From CALAGB01 sp963713965 (lineage in GTDB: Bacteria; Chloroflexota; Chloroflexia; Thermomicrobiales; Thermomicrobiaceae), in contig OY970217.1 in assembly GCA_963713965.1 (NCBI GenBank), forward strand, positions 2,480,001-2,544,000: a stretch of 64,000 nt of DNA, given 5' to 3'. The notes beneath the pieces were generated by a model, which searched no databases, had not been told where the DNA came from, and saw only the letters and a list, made by a program, of their open reading frames with translations. The position numbers and the translations under genes are program-made. This document shows, piece by piece, positions 43,276 to 51,864 of this stretch. Position 1 is the first letter of the stretch. Every line of letters starts with the position of its first letter.

Positions 43276-45687
43276 GTGGCACAATCGGCCCCACAGACCG
43301 ACGACGGTCCTATTAGCGATATCGACACCGAGACCATTGCCTCGCTCGACGCGATTCAACGACGTGTTCTTTGGCTCGCCACCAACATCATCCACCACGC
43401 CAATCACCTGCGCCCCAATCCCGACAAGACCAAGGTCGGCGGCCATCAGGCATCATCCGCCTCGGTCGTCTCGATCCTGACGGCGCTCTACTTTCACTAT
43501 CTCAGAGCCGGGGATCGGGTCTCGATCAAGCCGCATGCTTCACCCGCTTATCACTCGGTCCAGTACCTCTTGGGCAATCTCGATCGCGACTATCTCCCGA
43601 CGTTGCGCGCCTACAAGGGCTTGCAGGCATACCCGAGCCGCACCAAGGACCCGGACCCCGTCGACTTTTCGACCGGCTCGGTCGGTCTGGGCGCTGTCGC
43701 TCCGGCGTTCGCGGCGCTGGCGCACCGCTATAGCCTCGCGCATTTCGGTGAGGCCGCGTCGGGTCGTTTCATCTCCTTGATCGGCGACGCTGAGCTGGAC
43801 GAAGGGAACGTCTGGGAAGCGGTGGCCGAAGAGGCGCTGATCGGGCTCGGGAACGTTCTCTGGATCGTTGACCTGAACCGGCAGAGTCTCGATCGGGTCA
43901 TCCCCGGTGTTCGCGCCGCGCGCCTCAAGGCGCTTTTCCACGCCGCTGGTTGGCACGTCATCGAGGCGAAATACGGCGATCGGTTGCAAGAGGTCTATGG
44001 CCGCCCAGGCGGCTCGGCCCTGCGGCAGCGCATTGACGACATGAGTAACGAAGAGTACCAGGCGCTCATCCGTTGCGACGGCCCGACCATGCGGCAACGC
44101 TTGATCGAAGGAACACTCAGTGGCCGTGACGACCTCGTGACGGCGCTGTCCAGCATCGCTGACGACGACCTACCCGGTATCATCTCCGATCTCGGCGGCC
44201 ACAACCTGGTGGAGTTACTGCGCTGCCTCCAGGCGGTGGATGCCGAAAAGGATCGCCCCAGCGTCCTCTTTGCCTACACAATCAAAGGATGGGGACTGCC
44301 GATCGCTGGTGACCCCATGAACCATTCGGCGCTGCTGAACAACGATCAGATGGTGCAGTTGCGTGCTGACTTGCATATCCCGGACGAGGATGAGTGGGCG
44401 ACGTTCCCAGACGATTCTCCTGAAGGGAAGCTGGTTCGTGAAGCGTCCGAGCGCCTGTCGCAGCCGTCCGGGCTGAGCACTTCACCAATCGCTCCGCAGC
44501 AGATTCCGGATGCCATCGGCGTGCGTCATCCGAACGAGACGTCGACCCAGGAAGCGCTCGGGCGCATTCTGCCGCGTCTGGCCGAACTGGAGGGCGTCGG
44601 CAACCGCATGGTGACGGTCGCTCCGGACGTGGCCACGTCCACGCATCTGGGAGGCTGGATCAACCGAGTTGGCATCTTCTCGCCGACCGAGCAGCCAGAC
44701 TACGAAAGCGACGGCCCGCGTCTGCTCCGCTGGCGTGAGAGTCCAGCGGGGCGACACATCGAGCTCGGCATTTCCGAGATGAACCTCTTCATGGCCATTG
44801 GACAGCTTGGACTGAGCTACGAGCTAATCGGACAGCACCTGATCCCGATCGGCACGGTCTACGATCCGTTCGTATGCCGCGGCCTCGATTCGCTCATCTA
44901 CAGCCTATATGTCGGATCCAAGATGATCTTTGCGGGGACGCCGTCGGGTGTGAGCCTTTCGCCGGAGGGAGGTGCGCATCAGTCGAGCGTGACCGTCTCA
45001 CTCGGCATGGAACTGCCAGGGCTGATCAGCTTCGAGCCGTGCTTCGCGAACGAGACCGAATGGGTGATGCTTGAAGCCATGCGTCGTTGCTGCGATCGCG
45101 AGGACGGCCTCTCGAGCTACCTGCGACTCTCGACCAAGCCGATCAGCCAGAAGCTGATCGAACCGGCTCTGGCTCGATTGGGTGACGAGGAACTGCGGCG
45201 ACAGGTGCTGGCGGGCGGCTATCGTCTGGTCGACCGGCGCGAAACTGCGCCGAATCTACCAGTTGCCAATACGGTGCAGATCGTGGCGGCCGGAACGATG
45301 ATTCCCGAAGCGGTCGAGGCGGCCGAGCGTCTGGCTGAGGAAGAAATCGCCGCCAACGTCATCAACATCACTAGCCCCAGCGAGATCTATCGCCTGTTCC
45401 GCGATCGCCGTCGCTACGGCGTGGACGTTGGACCGCCGAACGGCTCCGGCTCGTTCGATTGGCTGATTCTGCCGGAGGAACGTCGCGCACCGATCGTCAC
45501 AGTCCAGGACGCGGCCTCGCATGCGCTTTCGTTCCTGGGCGGGATCTTCGGGGTGCCAGTCATCTCGCTTGGCGTCGACGAGTTTGGGCAGTCCGGAACA
45601 CGCGGCGACCTGTATCACGCTACCGGTATCGACGTCGATGCCATCGTCGGAGCGGGCCTTCACGCCATTGAATTGGTGAACCCGTAG
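43276..45687 (+). CDS. AceE/transketolase-like ThDP enzyme (2-oxoacid dehydrogenase E1 type)
   Basis: An 803-residue ThDP enzyme related to homodimeric pyruvate dehydrogenase E1 and transketolase. The ThDP motif is GDAELDEGNVWEAVAEEALIGLGNVLWIVDLNRQSLD. HANHLRPNPDKTKVGGHQASSAS and KPHASPAYHSVQYLLG hold conserved active-site His residues; EGGAHQSS is in the pyrimidine domain. The transketolase C-terminal domain follows. It is somewhat shorter than AceE (about 890). The GTG start has CAGGAGGAG upstream. No E2 or E3 gene is adjacent, so the acceptor is unclear. Confidence 0.83.
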   Translation: MAQSAPQTDDGPISDIDTETIASLDAIQRRVLWLATNIIHHANHLRPNPDKTKVGGHQASSASVVSILTALYFHYLRAGDRVSIKPHASPAYHSVQYLLGNLDRDYLPTLRAYKGLQAYPSRTKDPDPVDFSTGSVGLGAVAPAFAALAHRYSLAHFGEAASGRFISLIGDAELDEGNVWEAVAEEALIGLGNVLWIVDLNRQSLDRVIPGVRAARLKALFHAAGWHVIEAKYGDRLQEVYGRPGGSALRQRIDDMSNEEYQALIRCDGPTMRQRLIEGTLSGRDDLVTALSSIADDDLPGIISDLGGHNLVELLRCLQAVDAEKDRPSVLFAYTIKGWGLPIAGDPMNHSALLNNDQMVQLRADLHIPDEDEWATFPDDSPEGKLVREASERLSQPSGLSTSPIAPQQIPDAIGVRHPNETSTQEALGRILPRLAELEGVGNRMVTVAPDVATSTHLGGWINRVGIFSPTEQPDYESDGPRLLRWRESPAGRHIELGISEMNLFMAIGQLGLSYELIGQHLIPIGTVYDPFVCRGLDSLIYSLYVGSKMIFAGTPSGVSLSPEGGAHQSSVTVSLGMELPGLISFEPCFANETEWVMLEAMRRCCDREDGLSSYLRLSTKPISQKLIEPALARLGDEELRRQVLAGGYRLVDRRETAPNLPVANTVQIVAAGTMIPEAVEAAERLAEEEIAANVINITSPSEIYRLFRDRRRYGVDVGPPNGSGSFDWLILPEERRAPIVTVQDAASHALSFLGGIFGVPVISLGVDEFGQSGTRGDLYHATGIDVDAIVGAGLHAIELVNP

Positions 45688-45697
45688 CGGCGGGATT

Positions 45698-45765
45698 GGC
45701 CCTCACCTTACCACCCTCATCCCCTGCCCCCTTCTCCACACCCGCAAGCGGGTACCCGGCAGGAG
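45698..45765. repeat. Palindromic intergenic repeat beside the IS110 insertion
   Basis: CCCTCACC opens the repeat; CCCCTTCTCC and GGAGAAGGGG form a hairpin around an inner ACCCGCAAGCGGGT stem. It belongs to the same general class as the repeat at 5911-6027 and stands in tandem with the one split by the IS element. Confidence 0.7.
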
Positions 45766-45819
45766 AAGGGGAACACCGCTCAAAGACAAAAACCCTCTCC
45801 TGCTCGCGCGGGAGAGATC

Positions 45820-46797
45820 CTATGGTTCGGTGTCAAGGGCTGACGGCACGTCCCGGGGCGGTTGCCGATGAACCCGGTCCGGATCGTAGGTCGTGCCGTG
45901 AACGGCAAGCGACCAGGCGGTGCGCGCCAGTTTGCGGGCCACCGCATTCAAGGCGGCCGTGGAGCTGAGTCCCTTGGCCACCTCACGGTCGTACTGCGCG
46001 TTGAAGGGGCTGGTCGGTATGCGCCGATTGGCCTGAGCCCCGACGTAGAGCAAGCGCCGCAACTCGGCATGGCCCCGTTTGGAGAGGCTGCGCTGGCCGG
46101 AGCGCTGACCACTGTCGCGGACCCGCACATCGAGCCCGATGTAGGCCACGAACTGATCCGGATGGCTAAAGTCGTGACTGGCGAAGCACGCCGCCAAGGC
46201 GGCGGCGGTCACCGGTCCGACCCCGGGAATGGCGTCCAGCCGCTGCGCGAGGTCGAGGTCGGCATGCTCGACCAGCGGGGCGATCTGGGCATCCAACGCC
46301 TGCTGTTGACGTTTGAGGTCGGCAATGGCAGCAGTCAAGGCCTCGGCGGCATAGGGCAGCACCTGCCGCTGCTGTTTGAGTTGCGCGAGGCTGTGACTCA
46401 GGCTCTTGCGGGCGGCTAAGAGCTGCTCGAGCTGCACCACCACCTCCGCCTTGATTGGGAAGGGGCGTAAGGACACGGCCTGAGCATAACGAGCCAAGCC
46501 CCAACTGTCGAGGCGATCGGTCTTGGCCCGCGGGAAGAGGGATCGCAGGAAGGCCTTGGCCAGGCGGGGCTGGGCTAAGAGGACGCTGCGACCCGCCTGG
46601 TGGCCGGCCAGGACCACCGCCTGGCTGTACGGGCCGGTCGGTTCCGCCACCCAAGCATGCTCGGACGGAATCTGCCGCAGCAAGGCGGTGATCCCGGCCG
46701 GAGCATTGGGAACGGTGCCCTCCTGGAGAAGGTGATGGGTCTGGTCATCGAGGAGGCTGTAGGCGAGGGTGACTTTACTGACATCGATACCGAGCAT
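45820..46797 (-). CDS. IS110-family transposase (bridge-RNA-guided recombinase type)
   Basis: A 325-residue transposase. The N-terminal DEDD domain begins MLGIDVSK (first Asp), with VAEPTGPYS (Glu) and AKTDRLDS (Asp pair). A coiled-coil middle follows (about 130-190), then LDAIPGVGPVTAAAL, and the C-terminal block GQRSGQRSLSKRGHAELRRLLY with the putative nucleophilic Ser. The start MLGIDVSK is the family N-terminus; upstream in-frame codons belong to the noncoding left end. The stop lies five bases inside the element's right end. Confidence 0.93.
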   Translation of the reverse strand: MLGIDVSKVTLAYSLLDDQTHHLLQEGTVPNAPAGITALLRQIPSEHAWVAEPTGPYSQAVVLAGHQAGRSVLLAQPRLAKAFLRSLFPRAKTDRLDSWGLARYAQAVSLRPFPIKAEVVVQLEQLLAARKSLSHSLAQLKQQRQVLPYAAEALTAAIADLKRQQQALDAQIAPLVEHADLDLAQRLDAIPGVGPVTAAALAACFASHDFSHPDQFVAYIGLDVRVRDSGQRSGQRSLSKRGHAELRRLLYVGAQANRRIPTSPFNAQYDREVAKGLSSTAALNAVARKLARTAWSLAVHGTTYDPDRVHRQPPRDVPSALDTEP

Positions 46798-46810
46798 GAT
46801 CGACTCCCGT

Positions 46811-46990
46811 CCCCCCGCCCCCTTGCGTGGCATCGACCGTCGGACGCGGTAGGATCCCTCATCGGCGGTGGGGGTGGCTTCTCCGCAGACTCTCCCAGGC
46901 CGTCCACGGGTGGCGGCAGGGGTGGCGCGGCGGTCGAAGCACACCCGATCGCCGGGTCACGCGTCAAGCTGGGGTGTGGACATATGGACG
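46811..46990 (-). ncRNA. Candidate bridge RNA of the IS110 element
   Basis: The 276 bases between the left end and the transposase start are noncoding and fold into two bulged hairpins. Target loop: basal stem 46930-46933/46883-46886, tip hairpin 46899-46917. Its inner strands read CGCCACCCCT (46927-46918, minus), close to the target left side CGCCACC+CT, and GGGAGAG (46896-46890), the exact complement of core plus right target CTCTCCC. Donor loop: tip hairpin 46850-46836. Its strands read GGGATCCT (46858-46851), near the right end AGGAT+CT, and CCACGCAAG (46830-46822), nearly complementary to CT+TGTATGG. Ends of the RNA are approximate. Confidence 0.6.
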
Positions 46991-47113
46991 ACGAAGACGA
47001 GGTTCGGACCGCAACCAGGTCCGCGTCGCCCACATGCCCACACCCCCGACGGCGACCACCCACACCATACAAGGGTGGCGAGCTTGCGAGCCGGGTGAGG
47101 GCTACTGATCAGC

Positions 47114-48733
47114 TCAACTTCCCCGCAGAATCGACCAGGTCGAAGGCATTTCACCTACTGGGACCTCAACCAGAGTCGGCATGTCCTTCTTCAGAGCGTG
47201 ACGTAGCGCCTCGCGCAGCCCCTCTGGACCGTTGGCGCGGATGCCCTCCATGCCGAAGGAATCGGCCAGCTTCACGAAATCAGGATTGAGCAGATCGGAT
47301 CCGATGGTGCGGCCGTTGAAGCGCTCCTTCTGGATGCGCCGCACGTTGCCGAACGCGCCGTCGTTGAAGACGATCAGCACCGCCGGGATCTTGTGCCGCA
47401 TCGCGGTCGAGAGCTCCTGGATCTGATAGAGGAAGCCCCCGTCGCCACAGACCGCCACCACGCGCTTGTCAGGGTTCCCGACCTGTGCGCCGAGCGCCGT
47501 ACCGATCTCGTAGCCGAGCGTCCCCTGGTAGCCGGCGCCGATAAAGGACTTCGGCTTGTAGACCGGGAAACCCAGGTTGCTCCAGTAGCCGACCTGCGTC
47601 ATCCCGCTGATGAGGATGTCGTCGTCCCCCATCTCCTCGCGTAGCGTCAAGCCGTACGACGCCTGCGGCTGCACCTCGAAGACGATGTCGTTGGCCTGCT
47701 CTTTGATCGCGCTCAGCTCTTCCTCGCGCGATTCACGATTGCGGTTGTGCTTGCCAACGCGATCGACCAGGTCTCGCAGCGCGATGTTGGCGTCCGCGAC
47801 GATACCGATGTTCGGCTTGCGATTGCGACCGACTTCCGTCGGGTCGATGTCGATCTGAATGAGGGTCTGCTGATCGTTCGGTCCCCACGGCGAGGTCGAA
47901 GGCTGCAGGAAACGGGTACCGACCGCCAGGATGACATCTGCTTGGGGCGTCAATCGTCGTCCACCGATAACCGTCTGCGCCAGGTAGCTGCGATCAGAAA
48001 TCGCGCCCTTGCCTTCCGAGCTCGTTACGACCGGCGCCTGCAGCATCTCGGCCAGCTCGTTGAGTGCCTCGGATGCGTCGGCCAGCATGATGCCGCCACC
48101 GGCGAAGATGATCGGGCTCTTGGCCTGGCCCAACGCTTTGGCGGCCTGCTCGATAAGATCGGTATCAGGCGCGGCTTTCTCGAGCGGTGCCGGGTCCAAC
48201 AGTGTCACCTCACCGGTTGCCGCAAGGACGTCGGGCGGGATCTCGATCTCGACGGGGCGCGGGCGTCCACTGCGCAGCTGCCGGAAGGCTTCCTGGACGA
48301 TGCCAGGAACCTCAGCTGGCGACATGGCGCAGGCAGCCCACTTAGTGGCCGATCCAATCATCTGGAGCTGATTGGGAACTTCGTGCAGCATGCCGCGACC
48401 GACGTTTATCTGCTCCGATTCGATCTGCCCCGCGATGCACAGGACTGGAGAGGAGCAGGCGTAGGCGGTCGAGAGACCGGCCATGGCATTCATCAATCCT
48501 GGTCCAGGGACGACCAAACAGGCACCGACCTTGCCGGTGGAGCGGGCGTAGCCGTCCGCCATGTAGGAGGTCGCCTGCTCGTGACGTGTGTGATAGACGT
48601 GAATCGAATCCTGCGCGTCATAGAGGGCATCGAACGCCCAGTCGAGCTGGACACCAGGCAGGCCGAAGATCACCTCGAGGCCGTGCCGTTTCAACGATTC
48701 GACGAGGGCCTGGCCCCCGGTCATCTTTGGCAT
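47114..48733 (-). CDS. Acetolactate synthase-like thiamine diphosphate enzyme
   Basis: A 539-residue ThDP enzyme of the large POX/ALS group. The catalytic Glu is in HTRHEQATSYMADGYAR; the ThDP/Mg motif is VCGDGGFLYQIQELSTAMRHKIPAVLIVFNDGAFGN. Central domain VILAVGTRFLQPSTSPW. The start MPKMTGGQALVESLKRHG is preceded by AAGGGAGA. It differs from biosynthetic IlvB and has no regulatory subunit gene next to it; oxalyl-CoA decarboxylase, glyoxylate carboligase or another 2-oxoacid decarboxylase remain possible. Confidence 0.85.
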   Translation of the reverse strand: MPKMTGGQALVESLKRHGLEVIFGLPGVQLDWAFDALYDAQDSIHVYHTRHEQATSYMADGYARSTGKVGACLVVPGPGLMNAMAGLSTAYACSSPVLCIAGQIESEQINVGRGMLHEVPNQLQMIGSATKWAACAMSPAEVPGIVQEAFRQLRSGRPRPVEIEIPPDVLAATGEVTLLDPAPLEKAAPDTDLIEQAAKALGQAKSPIIFAGGGIMLADASEALNELAEMLQAPVVTSSEGKGAISDRSYLAQTVIGGRRLTPQADVILAVGTRFLQPSTSPWGPNDQQTLIQIDIDPTEVGRNRKPNIGIVADANIALRDLVDRVGKHNRNRESREEELSAIKEQANDIVFEVQPQASYGLTLREEMGDDDILISGMTQVGYWSNLGFPVYKPKSFIGAGYQGTLGYEIGTALGAQVGNPDKRVVAVCGDGGFLYQIQELSTAMRHKIPAVLIVFNDGAFGNVRRIQKERFNGRTIGSDLLNPDFVKLADSFGMEGIRANGPEGLREALRHALKKDMPTLVEVPVGEMPSTWSILRGS

Positions 48734-49152
48734 GTGCGTCTCCCTTATTACCGCTACCACCCGTTCCGGCGGCATCCACGTCTCGGTTCGCCCGGGTGAC
48801 CGGTCTCGTTGGCCGTCATCCTCGTTCAATGACGGACCGCATGATCGGCGTTCAGGAGCGTCTCTGCTCGTCAGCGCCCTTGAATGCGTCGCGCGGCCCC
48901 GCCGAACACGAGCTTCAAGTCATCGTTCGGGCGTGCGGTGATCGTCGTTGATCCAGCTCACCAGAAAGCGTGCAGACGCCATCCATCAGGAACCGACGGG
49001 AATTGGCGCCGATCGCCGCGACGTGATGCGTCGTCGCGACCAGCCAGACATGGATCGCGTGACAGGGCAGCGATCGCTGGCGTCGTAATCATTGCACACT
49101 GACGGACGCCGTCAATTGAGAAAATCGGATTGCCACGCGCACGAAGACGGTC
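48734..49152. other. Gene-free stretch upstream of the ThDP enzyme
   Basis: About 420 bases. It should contain the promoter for the ALS-like gene. Short open frames occur on both strands without credible starts; I see no further structure. Confidence 0.4.
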
Positions 49153-49800
49153 TTATTTGCTCAGCGACTTGAGATCAGCGGCGATCGACTTGTAATCGAC
49201 CGTCGAACGGAGCAAGACGCGCTCGTTGCCATCGTTGTCGATCAAGAAGATGGCATCGGTGTGGGCCGGAGGCGCGTCGCCAGGAGTGGCCACGGCGGTC
49301 GGAGTCGCTCCCGGCAACGGGGTGGCATCCTCCTCGATCATCCCGCTGGCGTCGATATAGTAGTCCGACCAGACTTTGGCCAGCGTACTGGGATCCCCGG
49401 TCATTGCGTGCCAGTTGGCCGTGTCGGCCAGCGAATGCGTTTCCGAGAATTTCTGCAGAGCGGGTTGATCGTCTCGCGCAGGATCGACCGTCACCGCCAA
49501 CAGGACGACGTCTTGCTGCTGGCTCGGCGAGAGCATCTCATAGGCCGAGTGCAGCTTCTCCGCGATCAGCGGGCAGATGTCGGTGCAGTTGGTATAGATG
49601 AAGGTCAGAGCGACGGCATGACCACGCAACGAACTCAGCGTCACGGTCTGGCCACGTTGGTCGGTCAGCGTGAAATCGGGCGCCGGCGTCTTGTCGAGGG
49701 AAGTGCCGGTGAGCTTATTGCTTGAGTTACCGCACGCGGATGTCAGCAAGATCAGACAGAGCGTGAGTGGCAGGAGCGATAGGAACCGGAATCGACGCAT
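49153..49800 (-). CDS. SCO1/SenC family lipoprotein
   Basis: A 215-residue exported protein. The N-terminus MRRFRFLSLLPLTLCLILLTSACGN is a lipoprotein signal with lipobox LTSAC. The thioredoxin-like domain has YTNCTDICPLIAEKL (copper-binding CxxxC) and a later His in PPAHTDAIFLID. Between them lies an Ala/Pro/Thr-rich insert (about 165-190). Sco proteins deliver copper to the CuA centre of cytochrome oxidase or act as thiol reductases. No oxidase genes are nearby. Confidence 0.88.
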   Translation of the reverse strand: MRRFRFLSLLPLTLCLILLTSACGNSSNKLTGTSLDKTPAPDFTLTDQRGQTVTLSSLRGHAVALTFIYTNCTDICPLIAEKLHSAYEMLSPSQQQDVVLLAVTVDPARDDQPALQKFSETHSLADTANWHAMTGDPSTLAKVWSDYYIDASGMIEEDATPLPGATPTAVATPGDAPPAHTDAIFLIDNDGNERVLLRSTVDYKSIAADLKSLSK

Positions 49801-50151
49801 GGCCAGGTTTGTCCATTTCGTTACGGCACCGGGATTCGGATGACCGAACAACCGAGATTGTTTGGCGCCAGCCGCAATGCTACCACCGGATCGTCGCGCG
49901 CTCGGCCGGGAGAAACTCGACGTTCGCACGCTAAATTCCCTCGTCTTTGACGGTGACTCTCAGGCACGCGAATTGCGATGTGCCGAAGTGCTTAGTCTGA
50001 GCCTGACCAACAACCACAAAAGACTGCTGCTCTAGCCAACGACATCGAGTAGATCTGCGACCTACCGCAATAGGTGCACACCAGATCGGGAAACGTCGAC
50101 CAGCCAGGGATGGAGTTTCGGACCGAACGGGTTCGAAGAAGGGTACGCAAC
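49801..50151. other. Divergent intergenic region
   Basis: About 350 bases between the Sco gene and the small protein at 50152. No gene, RNA or clear promoter box identified. Confidence 0.4.
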
Positions 50152-50514
50152 GTGAGCATGAGCTCAACTGGCGGCATCTCGCGTGATCGATGGATTGGGC
50201 GAGTCAAGCGTGGTGTCCAGTCGCAGGTGATAACGTCTCGCGGGATCCTCCACGGAGGCGGTAGGTCGATCGAGTACTACACCTCTCAGCCCTCCTCTTC
50301 ACAGTGGATTGCACTTGGCGTCATACCGTTGACTGTCGATGTCGGCGAGGACGGAACACATCGTGTCCTGGTTGGCGTCGGTGAAACGGAGCAAACAGCG
50401 ATTGCCGCTCTCAAGGACCGACTCGATAGTCTCGTCAACTCGAGTGCCGGTGCCGATCTGCCGATTGTCGACCTCGCGGGCGCCGAAATCGAACCGAGCA
50501 ATTGGTTCGGCTAA
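50152..50514 (+). CDS. Hypothetical protein
   Basis: About 120 residues, not recognised. The region IALGVIPLTVDVGEDGTHRVLVGVGETEQTAIAALKDRLDSLV looks like an alternating beta-strand and helix unit, so a small folded domain is likely. A GAAGAAGGG site precedes the GTG at 50152; an ATG two codons later is possible too. An in-frame upstream ATG (50074) lacks a site. Confidence 0.5.
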   Translation: MSMSSTGGISRDRWIGRVKRGVQSQVITSRGILHGGGRSIEYYTSQPSSSQWIALGVIPLTVDVGEDGTHRVLVGVGETEQTAIAALKDRLDSLVNSSAGADLPIVDLAGAEIEPSNWFG

Positions 50515-50833
50515 TCGACAGTCTCCACGACGTCGAAATCGACGAGCTATACAACGAGAGGTGTCGCGCGGATCGCTTCCGGCCTCTCGTTCTTCATGGA
50601 ACCGTCGAACCGTCATTACATAGCCACAGCATCACGTCCTCTGCGAGCCACCAGGACCGTGAACTATAATCATGTTTCGCGAGCGAGCCGGAGCATTTCA
50701 CCATGAGGTACGCAGGATCGGCAATGGTGATCGTTCGGCTGAGACGTTCGACGAAGGCCGTTCGTCACACGCGCAACGCTGGTGGGCGGAGGCGCGTCGC
50801 AGGACAAACAACGCGATCCGACGGAGGAGGATT

Positions 50834-51325
50834 ATGCTGGAGACCGAGTACACGGAAGTCGAGATGCGCTGCGTTAGCTGCCAGGCGATTTGGAGCCCGC
50901 CGGTGGCGCGCCAGGTGAATGTCGGCACGCACCCTGACGCGCGTCTTGGCATTCTGCTTGGGACCATGCATCGAACGCGATGCCCGGTCTGCAAGAAGCC
51001 CCGCGACATCGACTTCATCTTCGACTATTACGATCCCGACCAGAACCTGATCATCCAGGTGCGGCCCGACTGGGAATTCCACGCGGGCGGCGGCGAAGAC
51101 TGGTACTGGACTCAGTATGAGAACGTGGTGAACAAGTACGCCGAGCAAGATGTACGTGTCGATGTTGTCTTCGGCTTTAAAGAGCTGATCGACAAATACC
51201 TCGGCGGAGATGAGGCCGTCGCGTCGGCCAAAGTGGAATGGGAAGAGCGAGTCGCACGAGAGGAAGCCGAGCGGGAAGCCGAGCTGGCGGAGGCTAGCGG
51301 GGCCCAATCCGAATCGATTGGTTGA
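50834..51325 (+). CDS. CpXC-domain protein
   Basis: A 163-residue protein with two Cys pairs, MRCVSCQA near residue 12 and TRCPVCKKPRDIDF near residue 50, consistent with a CpXC-type zinc ribbon. A middle alpha/beta part and an acidic, Glu/Ala-rich tail follow. GGAGGAGG fixes the ATG at 50834. Function unknown. Confidence 0.7.
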   Translation: MLETEYTEVEMRCVSCQAIWSPPVARQVNVGTHPDARLGILLGTMHRTRCPVCKKPRDIDFIFDYYDPDQNLIIQVRPDWEFHAGGGEDWYWTQYENVVNKYAEQDVRVDVVFGFKELIDKYLGGDEAVASAKVEWEERVAREEAEREAELAEASGAQSESIG

Positions 51326-51401
51326 ACGGACACGCTCGACCGACTAAGATCACGAGAGTACGCGGTCAAATTCGAACAATATCTCAGGGACGGAGTGCGG
51401 G

Positions 51402-51851
51402 ATGGGTAGACAGCTTCCGGCGGTTCCAGTGCAGGTCGATCTCGAGCCGGACCGACGGTCAGCCGTCACCCGTCAGCGAGGCAACGGCCATTGGCTTCGC
51501 TCCCCTCTCGCGGACGCACTCATTGAGATCGTGCCGGACGTACTGCGCCTGACTCGTCGTTCGTTGCGCTCCCCTGATCGTTCACCTGAGATGCTGCCGC
51601 AGTCTGGTGCTAATGGCATGACGGTGCAAGAGGTCGAGATTGACGTCGCGTCTCCGTTGGTGAGGCGCATCGTCGTTCGCACGAGCAGCTCCTGGTCTCT
51701 TTCTCCGGAAGTGGCGCTCGGAGGCAAACGCAAACGCGGCGGGCGAATCGGAATCGGCGCGTTGAGCGTTGCAAGTGTGGTGCTCATCGGCGCCGCGGCG
51801 GCCCGCCGCGTTCCCTTTTCACTTCCTGGGCGACTACGCGGCAATCCGTAG
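51402..51851 (+). CDS. Hypothetical protein with C-terminal membrane helix
   Basis: A 149-residue protein I do not recognise. The only clear feature is a C-terminal hydrophobic segment (IGIGALSVASVVLIGAAAA) preceded by Lys/Arg residues, suggesting a tail anchor. Codon pattern is plausible and it is convergent with the L25 gene, but a chance open frame is not excluded. Confidence 0.4.
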   Translation: MGRQLPAVPVQVDLEPDRRSAVTRQRGNGHWLRSPLADALIEIVPDVLRLTRRSLRSPDRSPEMLPQSGANGMTVQEVEIDVASPLVRRIVVRTSSSWSLSPEVALGGKRKRGGRIGIGALSVASVVLIGAAAARRVPFSLPGRLRGNP

Positions 51852-51864
51852 CCGCTCGCGGTCG

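Larger units (their letters stand above)
45815..47073 (-). mobile_element. IS110-family insertion sequence, complete, inside a palindromic repeat
   Basis: Element of about 1.26 kb. Plus-strand AG (minus-strand CT) is found at both ends, 45815-45816 and 47072-47073. Removing one copy with the interior joins the two flanks into CCCTCTCC...GGGAGAGGG followed by TGGCGAGC...GCGAGCC and GGGTGAGGG. That restores a continuous hairpin repeat. IS110 elements lack terminal inverted repeats, use a two-base core such as CT, and some target REP sequences; all three fit. The transposase is intact. Confidence 0.85.
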
